From Deltaproteobacteria bacterium (GTDB lineage Bacteria > Desulfobacterota_C > Deferrisomatia > Deferrisomatales > JACRMM01): a stretch of 7,429 nucleotides of DNA. Every line of letters starts with the position of its first letter. The stretch's first letter is position 1. Position numbers and translations under genes: made by a program. Where the stretch lies: assembly GCA_016218905.1 (NCBI GenBank), contig JACRCS010000684.1, positions 1-7,429 of the forward strand, in the 5' to 3' direction. Below are positions 6,652 to 7,429 of this stretch, piece by piece. The notes beneath the pieces were generated by a model. It was given only the letters and a program-made list of their open reading frames with translations, was not told the DNA's origin and made no database searches.

Positions 6652-7429
6652 ATGATGGAACCCCTCGCCGACGGCATAGTACGCACGGGCGTCGCCGCCG
6701 AGAACGGCTCCGAAGAGGAAGCGAGGAGAGCCGAGCAGCGCATCAAAGTGCGGATGCTCGTGCGGCGGCTGCCTAAGCTTCCTGCCGCGATCATCACGCT
6801 GCTGCTCGTGTGCTCGGCCTTCTCGGCCTGGATTGCTCCCCACGACCCCACGGCCCAGGATCTGATGAACGCGTTGCGGCCTCCCTTCTGGCTCGAAGGG
6901 GGGACCTCCGCTTACCTTCTGGGCACCGACGCACTCGGGCGGGACATCCTCAGCCGCGTCATCTACGGGGCCCGCATCTCGGCGATCGTCGGGTTTGGGG
7001 CGGTGGCCCTCTCAGCGGCGATCGGCACGCTTCTCGGGATGGTGGCGGGGTTCTTCGGGGGAAAGATCGACGCCGTCATCATGCGGTTTACGGATATGAT
7101 GCTGTCCCTTCCCTACATCCTGATCGCCATGGCCATCATCGGAGCGATCGGGCCCAGTCTGCAGAACATCATCATCGCCTTGGGGGCGACGCAGTGGGTC
7201 GGCTACACCCGTATGATCCGCTTCGAGTCGATGACGACGGCGCAGTCCGACTTCGTGGAGATGGCGACGATCAACGGGTCGGGCCGGTTTCGCACGCTCT
7301 TCGCGCATATCCTCCCCAACGTCCTAAACACCGTCATCGTCCTCGCGACCCTGGACGTGGGGAAGATGATCATCTTCGAGGCGGCCCTGAGCTTCCTCGG
7401 GATCGGCGTGCAGCCTCCCACCGTCACCT
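6652..7429 (+). CDS. ABC transporter permease, DppC/OppC/GsiD type (3' partial)
   Basis: 259 codons are visible and the frame is still open at the window end; roughly 30-50 residues are missing judged by the family. Start is ATG 6652 or the adjacent ATG 6655, one base after the upstream stop, with GAGAGG at 6641-6646 as SD. A hydrophilic, charged N-terminal stretch of about 43 residues precedes the first membrane helix (about 44-62), ending in AWIAPHDPTAQD. Then come LLGTDALGRDILSRVIYGARIS, the family hallmark; GMVAGFFGGKIDAVIMRFTDMMLSLPYI; the EAA coupling loop at 200-223 (DFVEMATINGSG, then HILPN); and the C-terminal EAALSFLGIGVQPP. It pairs with the upstream permease to make the inner-membrane channel. 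The DppD/DppF-like ATPase genes are expected just beyond the window. Confidence 0.93.
   Translation, partial: MMEPLADGIVRTGVAAENGSEEEARRAEQRIKVRMLVRRLPKLPAAIITLLLVCSAFSAWIAPHDPTAQDLMNALRPPFWLEGGTSAYLLGTDALGRDILSRVIYGARISAIVGFGAVALSAAIGTLLGMVAGFFGGKIDAVIMRFTDMMLSLPYILIAMAIIGAIGPSLQNIIIALGATQWVGYTRMIRFESMTTAQSDFVEMATINGSGRFRTLFAHILPNVLNTVIVLATLDVGKMIIFEAALSFLGIGVQPPTVT

Noticed and set aside
3987..6851. A 954-codon open frame on the - strand across the binding-protein and permease genes
   Set aside because: It is antisense to three convincing genes, is rich in Arg, Asp, Glu, His and Val in a way expected from reverse reading of GC-rich codons, and shows no domain.

Overview
The window is 7.4 kb of dense, G+C-rich bacterial DNA with a strong preference for G or C at third codon positions and purine-rich Shine-Dalgarno sites before most genes. 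This suits a high-GC environmental bacterium such as a proteobacterium or a Rokubacteria/Methylomirabilota-like soil lineage. The placement is an inference from composition and gene content only. There are no RNA genes, insertion sequences or CRISPR arrays, and no gap between genes longer than 87 bases.

All seven recognisable genes lie on the + strand in one tight series, with both ends cut by the window. In order they are: the C-terminal effector domain of an IclR-family regulator (1-528); a phosphotriesterase-family metal hydrolase (556-1635); an enoyl-CoA hydratase/isomerase (1677-2435); a CaiC-like AMP-forming acyl-CoA ligase (2498-4063); a family 5 ABC substrate-binding protein (4137-5645); a DppB-type permease (5733-6650); and a DppC-type permease (6652 to the window end). 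The gaps are 27, 41, 62, 73, 87 and 1 bases, so one operon is likely. The ATPase genes of the transporter probably follow outside the window.

The gene set reads as an uptake-and-activation module. The binding protein and two permeases would import an oligopeptide-sized or similar solute. The hydrolase would open an ester, lactone, amide or phosphoester bond. The ligase would convert a carboxylic acid to its CoA thioester, and the crotonase would hydrate, dehydrate or isomerise that thioester. The IclR protein would sense the substrate or a product. The substrate cannot be read from the sequence. This exact combination is not a pathway I recognise, although each family is common.

Points worth a second look are the junction before the binding protein (a possible 17- or 26-codon ORF with ATGA overlaps and a small dyad), a perfect 10-bp stem-loop between binding protein and permease, a Glu-Arg pair in place of the usual Gly-Lys in the ligase A10 motif, and a glutamate as the predicted bridging metal ligand of the hydrolase.
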